Assembly: GCF_003144325.1 (NCBI RefSeq)
Contig: NZ_PENS01000018.1
Span: 21,940-85,939 of the forward strand
Reading direction: 5' to 3'
Origin: Proteus terrae
Lineage (GTDB): Bacteria; Pseudomonadota; Gammaproteobacteria; Enterobacterales; Enterobacteriaceae
Length of the DNA stretch: 64,000 nt
Positions 21,700 through 36,132 of the stretch are shown here, piece by piece. Position 1 is the stretch's first letter. Each line of letters starts with the position of its first letter. The notes beneath the pieces are model-generated. The model searched no databases. It was given only the letters and a program-made list of their open reading frames with translations, and had not been told where the DNA came from. The translations under genes were made by a program, and so were the position numbers.

Positions 21700-22450
21700 T
21701 TCTTCTTTGAATAAACAGTCAATGGCATCAGAAAAACAAATGCAAATTAACAAAGATGGTTTATTGGATTGCCACGCCCTATGTAAACAATACCAAGATG
21801 GTTCTATTTCCACACAAGTGCTGAAATCAGTCTCTTTTAAAATGGATAAGGGCGATTTTCTTGCCATAGTGGGAAGCTCAGGTTCAGGAAAAAGTACCCT
21901 ATTACATTTATTGGGCGGGCTCGATTCTCCAACATCAGGTGAAGTCTTTTTTAAAGGGCAGTCACTTAATAAATTATCCTCTTCGGAAAAAGCGGATCTG
22001 CGTAATAGCCAATTAGGCTTTATTTATCAATTTCATCACCTACTACCTGATTTTACAGCGCTTGAAAATGTTGCTATGCCACTAATGATTGGTGGCACGA
22101 GCGCTTCAATGGCAAAAGAAAAAGCGATGTCTTTACTTGAAGCTGTTGGATTAAAAGATCGCGCTCATCATCGCCCTTCAGAGCTTTCTGGTGGTGAGAG
22201 ACAACGTGTTGCGATTGCAAGAGCATTAGTAAACGATCCTGCATTAGTTCTTGCTGATGAACCAACTGGTAATCTTGATCAGAAAAATGCAGAAGGGATT
22301 TTCGAATTGTTGATTAAGTTAAACAAAGAAAAACAAACTGCATTTCTGGTCGTCACGCATGATTTGTCATTGGCTGCTCGTTTTCAGCGCCAACTTGAAA
22401 TGAAAGATGGTCAACTACAGTCACAAAACGCAATTTCAGGAGTGAAATAA
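21692..22450 (+). CDS. lolD: Lipoprotein-releasing ATPase LolD
   Basis: The ATPase of LolCDE. Walker A is GSSGSGKST, the signature is [15 protein letters not shown] and Walker B is [12 protein letters not shown]. The ATG at 21692 overlaps the lolC stop and gives 252 residues, about 19 more at the N-terminus than E. coli LolD (MNKILLQC...); the ATG at 21722 would remove 10 of these. The stop overlaps lolE (TAATG). Confidence 0.95.
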   Translation: MSNSSLNKQSMASEKQMQINKDGLLDCHALCKQYQDGSISTQVLKSVSFKMDKGDFLAIVGSSGSGKSTLLHLLGGLDSPTSGEVFFKGQSLNKLSSSEKADLRNSQLGFIYQFHHLLPDFTALENVAMPLMIGGTSASMAKEKAMSLLEAVGLKDRAHHRPSELSGGERQRVAIARALVNDPALVLADEPTGNLDQKNAEGIFELLIKLNKEKQTAFLVVTHDLSLAARFQRQLEMKDGQLQSQNAISGVK

Positions 22451-23697
22451 TGGCGCAATTGCCACTTGCATTAGTGACCGCATTACGTTTTTCAAGAGGA
22501 CGAAAACGTGCGGGAATGGTTTCTTTAATTTCAGTTATTTCAACGCTGGGCATTATGCTTGGTGTTGCTGTCTTAATCATTGGCCTAAGTGCCATGAATG
22601 GATTTGAACGTGAATTAAAAAATCGCATTTTATCGGTGGTGCCTCACGGGCAAATTTATTCAGTAGATCAGCCATTTATGCAATGGAAATCCGCATTACC
22701 TCGTATCGAGAATACTCAAGGTGTTGTCGCTGCTGCTCCTTATGTTTTACTTACTGGATTGTTAGAAAAAGGAACAGAGTTAAAGGCAGTGCAAGTTATG
22801 GGTGTTTCACCTGAAAAGCAAAGTGATATCAGCCTGTTACCTCGATATGTCCAAAACAATGCATGGCAAGATTTTAAGGCAGGTAAGCAACAAATTATTA
22901 TCGGGCAAGGTGTTGCTGATGCACTAAAGATCAAACAGGATGATTGGCTCACCGTATTAATTCCTAATAATGATGATCCAACTAAACTTTTACAGCCTAA
23001 ACGTATTCGCTTACAAGTCAGTGGCATATTTAAACTTAGTGGTATGCTCGATCATCAATTAGCGTTAATTCCTTTAACGGATGCCCAGCAATATATGGAT
23101 TATGGGCAAGGCATTACTGGGATTGAAGTGAAAACGGTAGATCCTTTTTTCGCCAATGAAATTATTCATAATGCAGGTTTAAACAGCAAAGAATATGTTT
23201 ATGCAAAAAGCTGGATAAGTGATTATGGCTATATGTATAGCGATATTCAGATGATCCGTAGCATTATGTATTTATCGATGATCTTAGTGATTGGTGTCGC
23301 TTGTTTTAATATTGTCTCAACGCTGATTATGGCGGTAAGAGATAAAAGTAGTGATATCGCTATTTTACGAACATTAGGCGCACGAGATAGCCATATTCGT
23401 AATATCTTTTTATGGTACGGCTTATTATCAGGCATGATTGGCTGTATCGCAGGTGTGATATTTGGTGTGTTGGTTGCTTATAATTTAACGCCATTAGTGT
23501 CTGTTATTGAATCATTAACAGGACATAGTGTGTTGTCTGGCGATGTTTATTTCGTTGATTTTCTACCTTCAGAAGTTCATTTAATTGACGTTTTCTCTGT
23601 ATTTATTACCACTGTGATCTTAAGCCTGATTGCAAGTTGGTATCCTGCACGTCGAGCCACTAAACTAGATCCTGCAAGAATTTTAAGTGGACAATAA
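22450..23697 (+). CDS. lolE: Lipoprotein-releasing system permease LolE
   Basis: The second membrane subunit of LolCDE, which binds the lipoprotein. It has 415 residues and the same topology as LolC, with which it shares the N-terminal motif [10 protein letters not shown] / [10 protein letters not shown] and the membrane entry LGIMLGVA. The start codon overlaps the lolD stop, so the three genes are coupled. Confidence 0.96.
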   Translation: MAQLPLALVTALRFSRGRKRAGMVSLISVISTLGIMLGVAVLIIGLSAMNGFERELKNRILSVVPHGQIYSVDQPFMQWKSALPRIENTQGVVAAAPYVLLTGLLEKGTELKAVQVMGVSPEKQSDISLLPRYVQNNAWQDFKAGKQQIIIGQGVADALKIKQDDWLTVLIPNNDDPTKLLQPKRIRLQVSGIFKLSGMLDHQLALIPLTDAQQYMDYGQGITGIEVKTVDPFFANEIIHNAGLNSKEYVYAKSWISDYGYMYSDIQMIRSIMYLSMILVIGVACFNIVSTLIMAVRDKSSDIAILRTLGARDSHIRNIFLWYGLLSGMIGCIAGVIFGVLVAYNLTPLVSVIESLTGHSVLSGDVYFVDFLPSEVHLIDVFSVFITTVILSLIASWYPARRATKLDPARILSGQ

Positions 23698-23702
23698 GTT
23701 TA

Positions 23703-23733
23703 TTGACATACAAAGAAGAAAAAACGCTTAAAC
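23703..23733 (+). promoter_or_regulatory. Possible cobB promoter
   Basis: A perfect TTGACA at 23703-23708 is followed about 18-20 bases later by TTAAACT, in the short gap between lolE and cobB. The -10 match is only moderate. Confidence 0.45.
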
Positions 23734-23782
23734 TAGTGAAGGTAAGAAACGCGATATTTAAATTTGAAAACCAAGGATTGTA

Positions 23783-24640
23783 ATGATGAAACTTAAACTT
23801 CGTCATCGTCGGCTTAGGAAGTTTCGTAAAATTAAGAATTTACGTAGACAACATTCACGTTGTCGCTATTTTCATCTAACCCATAAAACGGAACATGAAA
23901 TGAATTTACCCAAAGTTGTCGTATTAACAGGGGCTGGCATTTCGGCTGAATCAGGAATTAAAACATTCCGATCAGAAGATGGATTGTGGGAAGAACATCG
24001 CGTTGAAGATGTTGCAACACCTGAAGGTTATCAACGCAATCCCCAATTGGTTCAGCAGTTTTACAATGAACGTCGCCGCCAATTGCAGCAACCCTCTATT
24101 CAACCAAATGAAGCGCATTATGCATTAGCGAAACTAGAGCAACGTTTAGGCAAAGAGAATTTTTTACTGGTGACTCAAAATATTGATAATCTGCATGAAA
24201 AAGCAGGCAGTAAACATATTTTGCATATGCATGGTGAATTGCTGAAAGTGCGTTGCCCTCAATCTCGCCAAGTATTTGAATGGAAAGGGGACTTAGAAAC
24301 AACAGATCGTTGCCATTGTTGCCAATTCCCATCACCATTACGCCCTCATATTGTCTGGTTTGGTGAAATGCCAATTGGTATGGAAGAGATTTATCGTGCT
24401 TTGGCTGAGGCTGATATTTTTATCTCTATCGGTACATCTGGAAATGTTTATCCAGCAGCAGGTTTTGTCCATGAAGCTCGCTTAACAGGTGCTCATACCG
24501 TTGAGCTAAATCTTGAGCCAAGTTTGGTTGAAAGCCAGTTTGAAGAGAAACATTATGGCCCAGCGAGCCAAGTAGTTGATGAATATGTTCATAAATTGTT
24601 TGAATTAATTAATGATCCTAAAGCTGATTTGACGCAATAA
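23783..24640 (+). CDS. cobB: NAD-dependent protein deacylase CobB (long form)
   Basis: CobB is a class III sirtuin that deacetylates proteins such as acetyl-CoA synthetase. The NAD motif [10 protein letters not shown], catalytic His in HMHGELLKV and QNIDNLHE are present. Zinc cysteines lie in VRCPQS and CHCCQF. The start at 23783 has AAGGA upstream and adds a 39-residue Arg/Lys-rich tail before the internal start MNLPKV at 23900. Long and short CobB forms are known in Salmonella, so both starts may be used. Confidence 0.94.
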   Translation: MMKLKLRHRRLRKFRKIKNLRRQHSRCRYFHLTHKTEHEMNLPKVVVLTGAGISAESGIKTFRSEDGLWEEHRVEDVATPEGYQRNPQLVQQFYNERRRQLQQPSIQPNEAHYALAKLEQRLGKENFLLVTQNIDNLHEKAGSKHILHMHGELLKVRCPQSRQVFEWKGDLETTDRCHCCQFPSPLRPHIVWFGEMPIGMEEIYRALAEADIFISIGTSGNVYPAAGFVHEARLTGAHTVELNLEPSLVESQFEEKHYGPASQVVDEYVHKLFELINDPKADLTQ

Positions 24641-24692
24641 TTATTTTATAGAGTTCCCTATTATTGTTCTTAGAGAGATCTTAGGGGGCAAA

Positions 24693-25937
24693 ATGGATAA
24701 ATTATTAGAACGTTTTTTTGAATATATTAATTTTGATACACAATCAAAACCATCTTCAAAAATGTCACCAAGCAGTGATGGACAATTAAAACTAGCCAAG
24801 GCATTGGCTCAAGAATTAAAAAAACTGGGTTTTTCTGATGTGATGCTCAGTGATAAGGGATGTGTAATGGCAAGTTTACCATCCAATGTATCTTGGCCAG
24901 TGCCCGTTATTGGCTTTATTTCGCATCTTGATACATCTCCTGACTTTTCAGGAAAACATGTGAAACCACAAGTTCTTGAAGATTATCGTGGTGGTGATAT
25001 TGCTTTAGGTATTGGTGATGAAGTGTTGTCACCAGTAATGTTCCCAATCTTACATTCAATGATTGGTAAGACATTAATTACTACTGATGGTAAAACATTA
25101 CTGGGTGCGGACGATAAAGCGGGTATTGCTGAAATTATTACTGCGATGGTGCGCTTAAAAGAAACGAATCGACCTCATGGGGATATTCGTATTGCTTTCA
25201 CTCCTGATGAAGAAATTGGGCGTGGCGCGCATTATGTAGATTTAAATGCATTTGGCGCAAGCTGGGCTTATACCGTAGATGGTGGTGGTGTTGGCGAACT
25301 GGAATATGAAAATTTCAACGCCGCATCCGTGAGTATCAAAATTGTAGGTAACAATGTTCACCCAGGCAGTGCAAAAGGGGTGATGGTTAACGCGTTAGGA
25401 TTAGCAACGCGAATTCATCAAGAATTACCTGTCGATGAAACGCCAGAAAATACCGACGGTTATGAAGGTTTTTACCATCTGCAAAGTATCAAAGGCTCGG
25501 TAGAAAGAGCAGAAATGCATTATATTATCCGTGATTTTAACCGTAACTTATTTGAGAAACGCAAACAAAATATGATTGCGATTGCAGAGAAAGTCGGTAA
25601 AGGCCTACATCCTGATTGCTATATTGAGCTAACGATTGATGATAGTTATTACAATATGCATGATAAAGTTGTTCAATTCCCACACATCATTGAAATAGCC
25701 AAACAAGCAATGATTGATTGTGATATTGAGCCAAATATCAAGCCTATTCGTGGTGGTACAGACGGTGCTCAACTTTCTTACCGTGGATTACCTTGCCCTA
25801 ATATTTTTACAGGTGGTTATAATTTCCATGGTAAGCATGAATTTATCTCTTTAGAAGGAATGGAAGCAGCGGTGAGTGTGATCATGCGTATCGCTGAAAT
25901 TACAGCTGAAAGAGAAAAGGCTAAAGTGATTAATTAA
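24693..25937 (+). CDS. pepT: Peptidase T
   Basis: PepT is a cytoplasmic zinc aminotripeptidase of the M20 family. Its 414 residues include the metal ligands SHLDTSPD (His/Asp), LLGADDKAG, the catalytic Glu pair in TPDEEIGRG, the Asp of TVDGGGVGE and the C-terminal His in FHGKHEF. The ATG follows a strong AGGGGG site. It lies 52 bases after cobB. In E. coli pepT is FNR-linked; I see no FNR box here. Confidence 0.96.
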   Translation: MDKLLERFFEYINFDTQSKPSSKMSPSSDGQLKLAKALAQELKKLGFSDVMLSDKGCVMASLPSNVSWPVPVIGFISHLDTSPDFSGKHVKPQVLEDYRGGDIALGIGDEVLSPVMFPILHSMIGKTLITTDGKTLLGADDKAGIAEIITAMVRLKETNRPHGDIRIAFTPDEEIGRGAHYVDLNAFGASWAYTVDGGGVGELEYENFNAASVSIKIVGNNVHPGSAKGVMVNALGLATRIHQELPVDETPENTDGYEGFYHLQSIKGSVERAEMHYIIRDFNRNLFEKRKQNMIAIAEKVGKGLHPDCYIELTIDDSYYNMHDKVVQFPHIIEIAKQAMIDCDIEPNIKPIRGGTDGAQLSYRGLPCPNIFTGGYNFHGKHEFISLEGMEAAVSVIMRIAEITAEREKAKVIN

Positions 25938-25962
25938 TCACTTATTAAGAGCTTCGAAAATA

Positions 25963-25993
25963 AAAAAATAGCCGATATTTCGGCTATTTTTTT
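25963..25993 (+). terminator. Terminator after pepT
   Basis: AAAAATAGCCGA and TCGGCTATTTTT form a perfect stem around a short TATT loop, followed by more T. Confidence 0.92.
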
Positions 25994-26304
25994 GGTTACA
26001 TTTTTTATTTACAGTGTTAGCTAAGGTTATTTATGTTCTTTTTAATCTTCATTTAACGTGTTACCTTCAGTTTTATCTTAAGTGATATTGATAAAACAAA
26101 ATAGAATAAATTACTAAAAAGAAATCTAAAATAAATTAGATAGAGTCTCTTAAGTTAAAATAAAATCACTTCATAATAATATGAATGTTAATTATGAGTT
26201 TTTCAAACTTAGAATATACGCTATTTTACCGCAATAGATTGATAAATTAGAACAAGTTAATGTCATCTATAATTATTGTAAAATGATAATATAAGGATGG
26301 TAGA

Positions 26305-26613
26305 ATGGATGCGGCATCAGGGAAATTAGTTAATCCTGTAATTGAAAAACAAATTGATTTAAATAATAAAAAAGAAATGAATATTAATAATGAAAATAAA
26401 GTGTTAATAAAAACACATGAAAAACAATCATTTATTATTATCTCTAGCTATTTTTTGATAACTTATTTAATCTCATTTTCTCTTTACGCAACAAATAGTA
26501 AGCATACGTTATTGCTTTTTTTCTTACAGAGTACATTTTTTGTTGTTATTCCTTTTTTCTTTCGTAATACAAGAGTACTTTTAAAAGAAACGATAAATTA
26601 TTTAATTCGTTAA
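26305..26613 (+). CDS. Small hypothetical membrane protein
   Basis: A 102-residue protein I do not recognise. The first 45 residues are polar and Asn/Lys-rich, then two hydrophobic segments follow (about 43-62 and 69-87). The ribosome site AAGGA lies before the ATG, and the gene sits in its own space after about 310 bases of AT-rich sequence, with a terminator behind it. Very AT-rich codon use suggests a recent or lineage-specific gene. Confidence 0.6.
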   Translation: MDAASGKLVNPVIEKQIDLNNKKEMNINNENKVLIKTHEKQSFIIISSYFLITYLISFSLYATNSKHTLLLFFLQSTFFVVIPFFFRNTRVLLKETINYLIR

Positions 26614-26636
26614 ATTATAAAATATTTAATAATAAA

Positions 26637-26665
26637 AAAGCCCTGCCATTAATATGACAGGGCTT
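26637..26665. terminator. Bidirectional terminator before roxA
   Basis: AAAGCCCTG-CAT and ATG-ACAGGGCTTT form the stem, flanked by A and T runs; it lies between convergent genes. Confidence 0.88.
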
Positions 26666-26694
26666 TATAACTTATTGTTGGAAATTAGTAATAA

Positions 26695-27816
26695 TTAATC
26701 TTCAAAATACCAATAACCTTGATTAACTAACTGAGTTAATAAACGCACAAATTTTGGATCAGCTAATGCATCGCCCAAGTGTTGTTTATCAATATAATCA
26801 TATTGGCAAAGCGCATCCACAGCTTCTATATGATCAGTATCCATCAATTGACCATTTACAAAACAGTTATCGCCAACACGTAACGCACGAATACCGTTTA
26901 AACGATGAAGTTGCTCACCTTGTTGCAGTAAATCGTGAATTTCTGCATTTTCATATAAAGGCTCTGGAACTGCGAGATCAAGTTCATGACGAGATTGAGA
27001 AATAAATTCACCAAACCAATGACGGAATACTTCTGGTTGAGCAAGTAAATCTTCCATCATGTCATGGAGTTTATTTAACTCTTGATGTTGCACTAATGCT
27101 GGGTTCTCACGCGGTGTTAGATCTGGATCGCTATAACGATAACTACCTAAATCATTTGCTAGCACATAGTCAGCGAAACCACTGAAAAGTTCACGGGCAT
27201 TAGGTGCTCTGAATCCGACAGAGTAGTTTAGCGATTCTTCAATCGCATAACCTTCATGTGGGAATCCAGGTGGGATATAAAGAATATCACCCGGTTCTAA
27301 TTCCTCATCAATAATTGCTTCAAAAGGATCAACTTGAAGCAGATCAGGGTGAGGGCAGTGTTGTTTCATTGGGATTTTTTCACCCACACGCCAGCGACGA
27401 CGACCTTGTCCCTGAATAATAAAGACATCATATTGATCAAGGTGTGGGCCTACACCACCACCGGGAACAGAATAAGAGATCATTAAATCATCAATGCGCC
27501 AATCGGGTAACACGCGAAATGGCTTCATTAATGCCGCACTAGGAAAATGCCAGTGATCGACGGCTTGTACAAGTAAAGACCAGTCTTTATCACCAAGTCC
27601 TTCAAAGTGCTCAAAAGGCCCGTGTTTGACTCCCCACTGTCCGTCTTGGCAGCTTACAAGACGGCTATCTACTTCATCTTCCATTGCAAGACCAGCAAGT
27701 TCGTCAGGAGATAAAGGATCAACAAAACGAGAGAAGCCGTTTTTAATTAATAAAGGGCGTTTTTGCCAATGGCTTTCGAGGAATGATTGCCAATCTAAAT
27801 TAAGTTTATAGTCCAT
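26695..27816 (-). CDS. roxA: 50S ribosomal protein L16 arginine hydroxylase
   Basis: RoxA (YcfD) is a JmjC-type Fe(II)/2-oxoglutarate oxygenase that hydroxylates an Arg of ribosomal protein L16. The protein has 373 residues. The iron ligands His125 and Asp127 fall in GPHLDQYDVF at the same numbering as E. coli, with the distal His in PGFPHEG. The C-terminal winged-helix part is present. It lies next to phoQ as in E. coli, on the same strand. Confidence 0.95.
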   Translation of the reverse strand: MDYKLNLDWQSFLESHWQKRPLLIKNGFSRFVDPLSPDELAGLAMEDEVDSRLVSCQDGQWGVKHGPFEHFEGLGDKDWSLLVQAVDHWHFPSAALMKPFRVLPDWRIDDLMISYSVPGGGVGPHLDQYDVFIIQGQGRRRWRVGEKIPMKQHCPHPDLLQVDPFEAIIDEELEPGDILYIPPGFPHEGYAIEESLNYSVGFRAPNARELFSGFADYVLANDLGSYRYSDPDLTPRENPALVQHQELNKLHDMMEDLLAQPEVFRHWFGEFISQSRHELDLAVPEPLYENAEIHDLLQQGEQLHRLNGIRALRVGDNCFVNGQLMDTDHIEAVDALCQYDYIDKQHLGDALADPKFVRLLTQLVNQGYWYFED

Positions 27817-27999
27817 TGTGTATATCCTGAATTCGGGAAGCCTGAAGCCATAGTATAATGAATTCTAATTTCCTGCTAAACATTCCTTTGAGCAATGTGA
27901 GTAATAGCGGGTAACACAATAATAATTGAACAGATATCATACATAACGCCGTATATTTGGCGGTAATGAAAAAAGAAAGGAGTGTCTTATCAATAATGA

Positions 28000-29463
28000 T
28001 TATTCACGCTCAGTGGTAAGTTGCTGCTCAGCAAAGGTTACGGTGATACGAGCGCCACCTAAAGGGCTATCGGTAATAGTAATTTCACCACTGTATTGTT
28101 CAATAATATCTACCGCGATAGATAAGCCTAAACCTTGCCCCGGGCGCAGCGTGTCTGCTCTAGTTCCTCGCTGGAAAATAGCCTCTCTTTTTTCGGGGCT
28201 GACACCTGGGCCATCATCATCAACAATAATCATTACACTGTTTTCATTATTGCTAACGTTGATTTCAACGAATTCTAAGCAATATTTACAGGCGTTATCC
28301 AGAATATTTCCCATCACTTCCATAAAGTCATTTTTCTCACCTAACCACATAATTTCAGGTGAAACATTGAGTGTTAAATCAACTCCTTTTGACTGATAAA
28401 CTTTACTTAATGCACTACAAAGATTATCGAGTAATCCTGACAACGAATGGAGTTTTCGCGTGGTAATATCGTGATCACCATGAATGGATGCGCGGTGTAG
28501 GTAATAACCCATTTGTTGTGAAATTCGTTCAATTTGGTCGAGCATAATAGGTTCAGCTTGCTCTATCGTCATTTGTTTGCCTGATCGCAAAGAGCGTAAT
28601 GTTGATTGCAACACTGCTAGTGGCGTTTTTAAGCTGTGGGTGAGATCAGATAAACTTGTACGATATTTACTGTAACGACTGCGTTCATTACGCAATAACA
28701 CATTTAAATTTCGGACTAAGCCTTTTAGTTCGGTTGGCGGGTTTTCATCCAAATCATTGCGAGTCCCTTTTTCTAATGCACTGATTTGTTCAATAACTTG
28801 CTTTATGGGTCTTAAACTCCAATGTGCAGCCAACCAAATTAAGGGGATAACTAAAAATAGATTTGCAAGAATGATATATAAGAACCAATCCCAAACTTGA
28901 CTGACTTTTTGCATACGTTGGGGAATAGGATCGATAACCGCGATTGCCATATAAGGCATATTATCAGCCGCAGGATAATGATTAATCACAACAGAGTGAG
29001 TTAAAAACTCATTACTGGAATATTCGTCAAGGCGTTTGAGATAAACACGATATTGCGGTAACTGCTGTAACATTAAACGTGTTGTTTTGACATCAACAGA
29101 GATTTCAAATAGGCCTTCTTCATGGCGCCATTTATGTTTAATGCTATCAGGAATAGCTTTCGGTAAGTCGGGCGGCGTCCATAATACACTACCTTTATCA
29201 TCAAAAATAACCACCAGCGAGGTATTGTTATTATTAAGATTTGTTGGAAATTCAATATTTAGCTTGCTCTTATCCCACTGCGCTAAGCTGTAGTAAAGAT
29301 TACTTTGACTACGCATCAACATAAAAGTAGTTTTATCCACACTGACAATCGAACCGACAATGGCAACTAACCCATAAGAGAGTGTAAGTGCCAAAATAAT
29401 GGCACTAGTTGCAAGTAAAAAGCGAGTTCGTAATGAGAGCGGAGAGCGCTGTTTTTTTTGCAT
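28000..29463 (-). CDS. phoQ: Sensor histidine kinase PhoQ
   Basis: PhoQ senses low Mg2+, acid and cationic peptides and phosphorylates PhoP. Its 487 residues contain a first membrane segment (about 13-36), a PAS-like periplasmic domain, a second membrane segment (about 193-213), HAMP, the phospho-acceptor His in LTHSLKTPLAV, and ATPase boxes (NILDNACKYC, DDDGPGV, GQGLGLSI). The periplasmic region that is a dense acidic patch in E. coli reads DEYSSNEFLTHS here. It is 1 base from phoP. Confidence 0.95.
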   Translation of the reverse strand: MQKKQRSPLSLRTRFLLATSAIILALTLSYGLVAIVGSIVSVDKTTFMLMRSQSNLYYSLAQWDKSKLNIEFPTNLNNNNTSLVVIFDDKGSVLWTPPDLPKAIPDSIKHKWRHEEGLFEISVDVKTTRLMLQQLPQYRVYLKRLDEYSSNEFLTHSVVINHYPAADNMPYMAIAVIDPIPQRMQKVSQVWDWFLYIILANLFLVIPLIWLAAHWSLRPIKQVIEQISALEKGTRNDLDENPPTELKGLVRNLNVLLRNERSRYSKYRTSLSDLTHSLKTPLAVLQSTLRSLRSGKQMTIEQAEPIMLDQIERISQQMGYYLHRASIHGDHDITTRKLHSLSGLLDNLCSALSKVYQSKGVDLTLNVSPEIMWLGEKNDFMEVMGNILDNACKYCLEFVEINVSNNENSVMIIVDDDGPGVSPEKREAIFQRGTRADTLRPGQGLGLSIAVDIIEQYSGEITITDSPLGGARITVTFAEQQLTTERE

Positions 29464-29464
29464 A

Positions 29465-30139
29465 TTAAGGTTTCATATCAAAACGGTAGCCTTGCCCACG
29501 TACTGTAACCACCACATCATTAGGGTATTTTTCTAAGATTTTTTTACGTAATCGACCCATTAGTACATCAATAGTGTGACTCTCTTTTAATTCAGCATCT
29601 GGATATAACTGACGCATTAATGCATCTTTACTAACAACTTTATTTTGATTGCGCATCAATGTTTCTAGAATTGTATATTCAAATGCGGTTAACTTAATTT
29701 GTTCTCCTGAAATCATGAACTCTTTACGTGATAAATCCAATTCAAAAGGTTCAATGGCGAGAGTTTGTGATGCAATTCCCATGTTTCTTCGCATTAATGC
29801 CTGAATACGTGCAACAATTTCTTCAAAATGAAAAGGTTTTGTCACATAGTCATCAGCACCTGCATTTAATGCTGAGACTTTTTCTTGCCAACTTTCACGC
29901 GCCGTTAAGACCATTATTGGTAGGGTAATATTATTCTCTCGCCATCTACGAATAAGGCTAATGCCATCTTCATCTGGCAATCCTAAATCCACAATGGCAA
30001 CATCAGGTGTACCTTCTGCTATAAAGCTATCTGCTTCTTTGGCATCTTCTGCTGCATCAACCTGATGTCCAGCATCACGAAATTGCACAGATAAGTGATG
30101 GCGAAGTAAGATATTATCTTCAATAATTAAGATCCGCAT
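29465..30139 (-). CDS. phoP: Response regulator PhoP
   Basis: PhoP is the OmpR-family regulator of Mg2+ and antimicrobial-peptide responses. The receiver domain has the phospho-Asp in [10 protein letters not shown] and the Lys in VTKPFHFEE. The winged-helix domain carries LMGRLRKKI and GQGYRFD. It has 224 residues. I could not find a clear PhoP box in the 174 bases upstream. Confidence 0.96.
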   Translation of the reverse strand: MRILIIEDNILLRHHLSVQFRDAGHQVDAAEDAKEADSFIAEGTPDVAIVDLGLPDEDGISLIRRWRENNITLPIMVLTARESWQEKVSALNAGADDYVTKPFHFEEIVARIQALMRRNMGIASQTLAIEPFELDLSRKEFMISGEQIKLTAFEYTILETLMRNQNKVVSKDALMRQLYPDAELKESHTIDVLMGRLRKKILEKYPNDVVVTVRGQGYRFDMKP

Positions 30140-30313
30140 TATTCCACCTTGAGTACAATCAGCAAAAATTCACTGTTGTAAAATAAATACAGGAAATGAT
30201 AGTCAAACTATCATATAAAAATATGGGCTCATCATAGACAATCTAGCGCTTAAAAAACACTGTATCCAGCAAAGTGTTTAAGTTGTAGATAGTTTTCTCT
30301 GTGTTTAGGTTAT

Positions 30314-30342
30314 AAAAAAAGGCAGAAATTATCTGCCTTTTT
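30314..30342 (-). terminator. Terminator after purB
   Basis: On the minus strand AAAAGGCAGA and TCTGCCTTTT flank TAATT, followed by a long T run, 12 bases past the purB stop. Confidence 0.9.
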
Positions 30343-30353
30343 AGAGAGGAAAA

Positions 30354-32385
<2,032 letters not shown>

Positions 32386-32387
32386 AT

Positions 32388-33500
<1,113 letters not shown>

Positions 33501-33600
33501 TCACTGCGGAAAAATAAGCGCCATACTTTACCATATCACTGACACAGGTGCATCAAGTCTTACTCTGTTTTTGATGCTTTGTTTTTTCCTTTTCTATTAT

Positions 33601-34056
33601 TTAGTTAAAGGGAGTTCCAAAGCTACTCAAGATAGAGAGGGGATAACGTTCACCTTGTTGATAACATAACAGGCTTTCCCTCACCAGCGGTGAACGTAGT
33701 TGCTGGCTATGAATAATTTCATCAGCACTAACCCAGTGACAACAATTAATATCGCTATCTTGAGGTTGCGTTTCAAATTGCTCTTGCGTCTCAATAAGAA
33801 AAAGAAAACGTAGAAAAGGGGTTTTATCCGGCGCAATCCATTGATGTAATTTAAGAAAATGTTGAACAGGAAGTGTTAATCCTGTTTCTTCCCATAATTC
33901 ACGCTGAACAGCCTGAATAAGTGTTTCATTGGCTTCAAGGTGCCCAGCTGGTTGATTCCATGTTGCTTTTCCATTGACCGTTTCTTCAACAACGAGAAAC
34001 TTATTTTTTGCATGAACGATACACGCGACAGTCACATGAGGTTTAAACAAAATCAA
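33601..34056 (-). CDS. nudJ: Nudix phosphatase NudJ
   Basis: NudJ hydrolyses thiamine pyrophosphate precursors and nucleoside di- and triphosphates. The Nudix box is visible as GHLEANE followed by RELWEETGL (residues about 38-60). It has 151 residues. Its start overlaps the rluE end by 14 bases. Order rluE-nudJ-mnmA matches E. coli. Confidence 0.93.
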   Translation of the reverse strand: MILFKPHVTVACIVHAKNKFLVVEETVNGKATWNQPAGHLEANETLIQAVQRELWEETGLTLPVQHFLKLHQWIAPDKTPFLRFLFLIETQEQFETQPQDSDINCCHWVSADEIIHSQQLRSPLVRESLLCYQQGERYPLSILSSFGTPFN

Positions 34057-34672
34057 TCTCCTTCCATTCTCCGGGTAATAAGTTATCCAATGTAATATTT
34101 CCCATACTAAAGCGGATCAAACGTAATGTTGGATAACCAATATGAGCGGTCATTCGTCTCACTTGACGGTTTTTGCCTTCAAATAACGTTATTTTTAACC
34201 AAGTTGTCGGGATAGTTTGGCGTTCTCTAATTGGAGGATTTCTCTCCCATAGCCATTCGGGCTGTTCAACTATTTCGACTTGCGCAGGTAATGTTTTGCC
34301 ATCTTTAAGCTCTAATCCATCTCTAAATTGTTGTAATGAAGCCACACTTGGAGTGCCTTCAACCTGAGCATAGTAGATTTTTCCTGTTTTTTTACCCGGT
34401 TGTGTTAATTTTGCTTGTAGCTTCCCATCATTTGTTAAGACTAAAAGTCCTTCACTATCTCTATCTAAACGTCCTGCTGCATAAATATCACGAATAGGAA
34501 TAAAATCTTTTAGTGTTTTTCTGCCATTTTCATCCGTAAATTGCACAAGAACATCGAAGGGCTTGTTGAAGATAACGACTTTACGCTCACCTCTTGGGCG
34601 CACTGGTTTTCTTTGTGCTGATGGAGTGTAGTGTTTTCTCGATTTAGCGCTATTTTTAAGTTGATTTGCCAT
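34043..34672 (-). CDS. rluE: 23S rRNA pseudouridine(2457) synthase
   Basis: RluE makes pseudouridine at position 2457 of 23S rRNA. The catalytic Asp is in [17 protein letters not shown] near residue 70, and the RsuA-type motifs GKNRQVRRM and LRLIRFSMG follow. It has 209 residues with a basic N-terminus. It is divergent from icd. Confidence 0.95.
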   Translation of the reverse strand: MANQLKNSAKSRKHYTPSAQRKPVRPRGERKVVIFNKPFDVLVQFTDENGRKTLKDFIPIRDIYAAGRLDRDSEGLLVLTNDGKLQAKLTQPGKKTGKIYYAQVEGTPSVASLQQFRDGLELKDGKTLPAQVEIVEQPEWLWERNPPIRERQTIPTTWLKITLFEGKNRQVRRMTAHIGYPTLRLIRFSMGNITLDNLLPGEWKEIDFV

Positions 34673-34752
34673 AGTTAATTTTTGTAAAAAATGGGAGATT
34701 GATTATACCTTAAAAGAGAAGCGATTGGCGTTAGCTGAATAATCAAGTAGTA

Positions 34753-34781
34753 TTGACAGGTCTCTTACAAAAAATTAACAA
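34753..34781 (+). promoter_or_regulatory. Probable icd promoter
   Basis: TTGACA at 34753-34758 and TAACAA 17 bases later give a reasonable sigma-70 promoter 30 bases before the icd start. Confidence 0.6.
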
Positions 34782-34810
34782 AGCGTGCGCTTACATGAAA
34801 GGAGAGGTAA

Positions 34811-36064
34811 ATGGAAAGCAAAGTAGTTGTTCCGGCTAATGGCGCTAAAATTACACTAGATGCTAAAGGTAAGCTTGTTGTTCCAAATAATCCGGTTATC
34901 CCTTATATCGAAGGGGATGGTATCGGTATCGATGTCACGCCAGCAATGTTAAAAGTTGTTGATGCAGCAGTTGAGAAAGCTTACGGCAAAGAACGTAAGA
35001 TTGAGTGGATGGAAGTCTACACCGGCGAGAAATCAACTCAGGTTTATGGTAAAGATGTTTGGCTACCAGAAGAAACCTTAGATCTTATCCGTGAATATCG
35101 TGTTTCTATTAAAGGTCCTCTTACTACCCCAGTTGGCGGTGGTATCCGTTCATTAAACGTTGCATTACGTCAACAACTAGACCTCTATATTTGCCTACGT
35201 CCAGTACGTTATTACAAAGGCACTCCAAGCCCAGTTAAACAACCTGAACTAACTGATATGGTTATCTTCCGTGAGAACTCAGAAGATATCTATGCAGGTA
35301 TTGAGTGGAAAGCGGGCTCAGCAGAAGCAGATAAAGTTATTAAATTCCTACAAAATGAAATGGGTGTAACCAAAATTCGCTTCCCACAAGATTGCGGTAT
35401 TGGTATCAAACCTTGCTCAGAAGAAGGAACTAAGCGCTTAGTTCGTGCTGCGATTGAATACGCTATCGATAACGATCGTGATTCAGTTACATTGGTACAC
35501 AAAGGTAATATTATGAAATTTACCGAAGGTGCCTTTAAAGACTGGGGTTATGAGTTAGCACGTGAAGAATTCGGTGGTGAATTATTAGATGGCGGTCCTT
35601 GGGTTAAAATCAAGAATCCAAAATCAGGTAAAGAGATCATCGTTAAAGATGTTATCGCCGATGCATTCTTACAACAAATTCTGCTACGTCCAGCAGAGTA
35701 TGATGTAATCGCATGTATGAACCTTAATGGTGACTATATTTCCGATGCATTAGCGGCTCAAGTAGGTGGTATCGGTATTGCTCCGGGCGCAAATATTGGT
35801 GATGAGTGTGCTTTATTTGAAGCAACACACGGTACAGCACCAAAATATGCAGGCCAAGATAAAGTTAACCCAGGCTCTATCATTCTTTCCGCAGAAATGA
35901 TGTTACGCCACATGGGGTGGACAGAAGCTGCTGACTTAATCATTAAAGGTATGGAAGGCGCGATTGCCGCTAAGACCGTCACTTATGATTTCGAACGTCA
36001 GTTAGAAGGCGCTAAACTACTGAAATGTAGCGAGTTTGGTGACGCGATTATCAAACACATGTAA
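34811..36064 (+). CDS. icd: Isocitrate dehydrogenase (NADP+)
   Basis: Icd makes 2-oxoglutarate in the TCA cycle. It has 417 residues; the substrate motif [20 protein letters not shown] includes the regulatory Ser phosphorylated by AceK, and the metal-binding NLNGDYISD is near residue 305. An AGGAGAGG site precedes the ATG. The 3' end of icd is the attachment site of phage 21 and e14 in E. coli; here an integrase lies 110 bases downstream. Confidence 0.97.
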   Translation: MESKVVVPANGAKITLDAKGKLVVPNNPVIPYIEGDGIGIDVTPAMLKVVDAAVEKAYGKERKIEWMEVYTGEKSTQVYGKDVWLPEETLDLIREYRVSIKGPLTTPVGGGIRSLNVALRQQLDLYICLRPVRYYKGTPSPVKQPELTDMVIFRENSEDIYAGIEWKAGSAEADKVIKFLQNEMGVTKIRFPQDCGIGIKPCSEEGTKRLVRAAIEYAIDNDRDSVTLVHKGNIMKFTEGAFKDWGYELAREEFGGELLDGGPWVKIKNPKSGKEIIVKDVIADAFLQQILLRPAEYDVIACMNLNGDYISDALAAQVGGIGIAPGANIGDECALFEATHGTAPKYAGQDKVNPGSIILSAEMMLRHMGWTEAADLIIKGMEGAIAAKTVTYDFERQLEGAKLLKCSEFGDAIIKHM

Positions 36065-36085
36065 TTGTTGATTTGATAAATAGTT

Positions 36086-36118
36086 AACGGGAGCTTATTA
36101 GTTCCCGTTTATTTTTTG
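36086..36118 (+). terminator. Terminator after icd
   Basis: AACGGGA and TCCCGTT flank a loop and are followed by TATTTTTT. Confidence 0.85.
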
Positions 36119-36132
36119 TACTATAAAATTCT

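Noticed and set aside
26754..27005. Plus-strand frame opposite roxA
   Set aside because: It is antisense to a well-supported gene and shows no protein family; treated as a shadow.
30140..30313. PhoP box in the phoP promoter
   Set aside because: TGTTTA-like words occur near 30270 and 30300 but face the wrong way and lack the 5-base-spaced repeat.
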